A stretch of DNA of 48,259 nt from a bacterium (lineage in GTDB: Bacteria > Patescibacteriota > Minisyncoccia > Phycocordibacterales > GCA-002787175). Both the position numbers and the translations under genes were made by a program. The stretch is from contig JAUYKQ010000002.1 of the NCBI GenBank assembly GCA_030699905.1, positions 1-48,259 of the forward strand. Reading direction: 5' to 3'. Positions 47,071 to 48,259 of the stretch are shown piece after piece (within the stretch, counting starts at the first letter, position 1; the number at the start of each line of letters is the position of its first letter). The notes under the pieces are model-generated. The model was given only the letters and a program-made list of their open reading frames with translations. It searched no databases and was not told where the DNA came from.

Positions 47071-47619
47071 ATGCCAATAATAAAACACAAAGAACAGAGA
47101 GTTGGAATTTTTATAGACACGCAAAACATGTACCATAGCGCCAAAAACCTATACAGAGCGCACTTGAATTTTGGCCATGTGGTAAAAGACGCGCTTGCGG
47201 GTCGGGCCCTTATACGTGCCATTGCGTATGTCATAACCACGGAAGACGGGGCGGAAAGAGGGTTTTTTGACGCTTTAACAAAGGCCGGTATAGAAACAAA
47301 AACAAAAGACCTGCAAGTTTTCGCGGGAGGAGCCAAAAAGGCGGATTGGGACGTAGGGCTCGCGGTAGACGCCATTACAATGGCCCCCAAATTAGACACA
47401 GCCATAATAATATCAGGAGATGGCGATTTTGTTCCTCTTGTACAATATCTGCAAAAAACCGAAGGATGCCAAGTGGAAGTGGTGTCTTTTGGCAAATCCA
47501 CGTCAGCCAAATTAAGAGAAGAGGCGGATGATTTCTTTGATTTGGACAAAGCGTCAAGAAAATACCTCATGTCTTCATATTCGGGCGTCAGGAATAAACG
47601 AAACAACCCAAGCGAATAG
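47071..47619 (+). CDS. NYN-domain (LabA/DUF88) protein, putative RNase
   Basis: NYN proteins have a PIN-like RNase fold, with acidic residues coordinating metal. GIFIDTQNMYHSAKNLY near residue 12, KKADWDVGLAVDAITMAPKLDTAIIISGDGDFVPLVQYL near 90-128 and GCQVEVVSFGKSTSAKLREEADDFFDL near 132 carry the conserved aspartates. 182 aa. A possible Shine-Dalgarno (AAGGA) lies 4 nt before the ATG. A terminator-like hairpin overlaps the last codons. The substrate is unknown. Confidence 0.88.
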   Translation: MPIIKHKEQRVGIFIDTQNMYHSAKNLYRAHLNFGHVVKDALAGRALIRAIAYVITTEDGAERGFFDALTKAGIETKTKDLQVFAGGAKKADWDVGLAVDAITMAPKLDTAIIISGDGDFVPLVQYLQKTEGCQVEVVSFGKSTSAKLREEADDFFDLDKASRKYLMSSYSGVRNKRNNPSE

Positions 47620-47633
47620 CTGGGGTTGTTTCG
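47599..47633 (+). terminator. Intrinsic terminator overlapping the NYN gene end
   Basis: CGAAACAACCC pairs with GGGTTGTTTCG and is followed by TTTCTTG. Confidence 0.75.
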
Positions 47634-47770
47634 TTTCTTGTAGATTTCGTTCGGAACGGACGACTTTAAAAAGTCACCGTTTTCCACGAACTTAAAGATC
47701 TCTGGTAAAAGATTACTTTTCTTTAGTGAATTTTCTGTGAAAGGTTCCGGGTGAGGACAAGGTGATTAAC

Positions 47771-47918
47771 TTTGAATTACGAAATATTTGCTTTTTACCC
47801 CCCCCACCAGGGAAAGCTCCCAAAAAAGTGACCGCTCCAAGGGCGCTTGCCTAGGGCTCAGTCACTTTTTTGGGAGCTTTCCCTCGTGGGGGGTAAAGCA
47901 GGTGTTTCGTAATTCAAA
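47771..47918. repeat. Palindromic element family A, copy 2
   Basis: The core hairpin has a 23-bp perfect stem (GGGAAAGCTCCCAAAAAAGT onwards). Termini GAATTACGAAAT and GTTTCGTAATTC. 47634-47770 and 47919-48118 hold no recognisable gene; a short hairpin GGTTTGAAGG/CCTTTCAAAC lies at about 48047-48070. Confidence 0.85.
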
Positions 47919-48117
47919 ACAAATAACATAACAGAGTGCTTGTTAATTGACGGGGACTCAAACTGACGAGGAGTGGCAGGCCGTTGCCGTTTTGCAAAAA
48001 CCGTAGTAAAGTACAAGGATTATAAGATAGTTGGCCCTTGGATATAGGTTTGAAGGATAACCTTTCAAACTTGAGTTCCAAAGACCAACATAACGGAAAA
48101 CCGGATTCGCTCTATTT

Positions 48118-48259
48118 GACTTTGAATTACGAAACTCCAGATCCGCGTCTTTCTTTTCAATTTCGGCTACGGCTTCGCAAAAATTATTCAACAGATACTC
48201 TGTATATGCCTCATAATTTTTGCTTCGCCTCGCTCGAAATTGAAAAGAAATCCATCGGA
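48118..48259. repeat. Palindromic element family C, left part, cut by window edge
   Basis: Begins GACTTTGAATTACGAAACTC. Positions 48141-48259 match 2-120 with two mismatches. Only the left arm and interior are visible. Confidence 0.85.

Noticed and set aside
47043-47687. 214-codon minus-strand frame opposite the NYN gene
   Set aside because: The plus frame has full NYN motifs; the minus frame shows no family motif and runs through the terminator.
47958-48191. 77-codon frame at the right end, and the 64-codon frame at 67-261
   Set aside because: Both consist largely of element C; they only translate a palindromic repeat.
1-48259. Complete circular replicon with terminal overlap
   Set aside because: The terminal 119-bp match has two mismatches and is a dispersed repeat with a third copy at 31552-31748, so ends in repeats explain it better.

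Overview
This 48 kb window looks like one contig from an ultra-small bacterium of the Candidate Phyla Radiation (Patescibacteria, most likely a Parcubacteria lineage). That placement is inference. It rests on compact, partly domain-reduced housekeeping genes (a trigger factor without a PPIase domain, small RsmE and TIM), an RNHCP protein, a type IV pilus operon beside a roughly 2,060-residue exported beta-domain protein, an accessory protein family I remember from Patescibacteria, and unusually many short palindromic elements. TGA is used as a stop (for example tpiA), so the Gly-TGA code of Gracilibacteria/Absconditabacteria does not apply. No rRNA, CRISPR, transposase or integrase gene was found.

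Layout. 0-6.9 kb, mainly minus strand: an edge-truncated membrane ORF (ComEC-like), rnhA, an unassigned structured ncRNA, recJ, a CapA-type phosphoesterase, a HIT protein (plus strand), pgk and tpiA. 6.9-13.1 kb, minus: a type IV pilus operon (pilB, pilC, three prepilin-like genes, a PilX-like gene). 13.2-21.9 kb, minus: a surface locus with a 2,062-residue CARDB/InlB-type repeat protein, a GC-rich secreted protein and two paralogous small membrane proteins. 22.4-31.4 kb, plus: nusA, ppa, two envelope proteins, tig, rsmE (minus), clpP, rny and an HU gene. 31.4-37.5 kb, minus: tRNA-Gly, RNHCP, a GT4 glycosyltransferase, a toxin-antitoxin pair, tRNA-Pro, yraN, a Nudix gene with a consensus parS site at its start, DnaA-box-like sites, tRNA-Gly and an HTH protein. 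37.6-44.9 kb is accessory: tRNA-Arg and cca, then a three-gene cassette-like array, a wHTH regulator, an AbiEii pseudogene and a ParD/RelE pair. 44.9-48.3 kb: xth, a pilin-like gene, rpsO and a NYN-domain gene.

Three themes run through the window. First, at least seven genes have a -10 hexamer (usually extended, TGn) exactly 6 nt before the ATG, which implies leaderless mRNAs. The accessory cassettes and the GC-rich secreted protein have Shine-Dalgarno leaders instead. Second, several families of 120-200 bp palindromic elements with perfect terminal inverted repeats are dispersed between genes, and some repeat-like segments appear inside open reading frames without breaking them. Third, the cassette array at 40.3-42.4 kb pairs each unknown gene with the same 3' structured element, whose hairpin keeps its loop while its stem changes by compensatory substitutions. 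This is the best candidate here for an undescribed system.

All calls were made by reading the sequence. No database search, folding program or gene finder was run.
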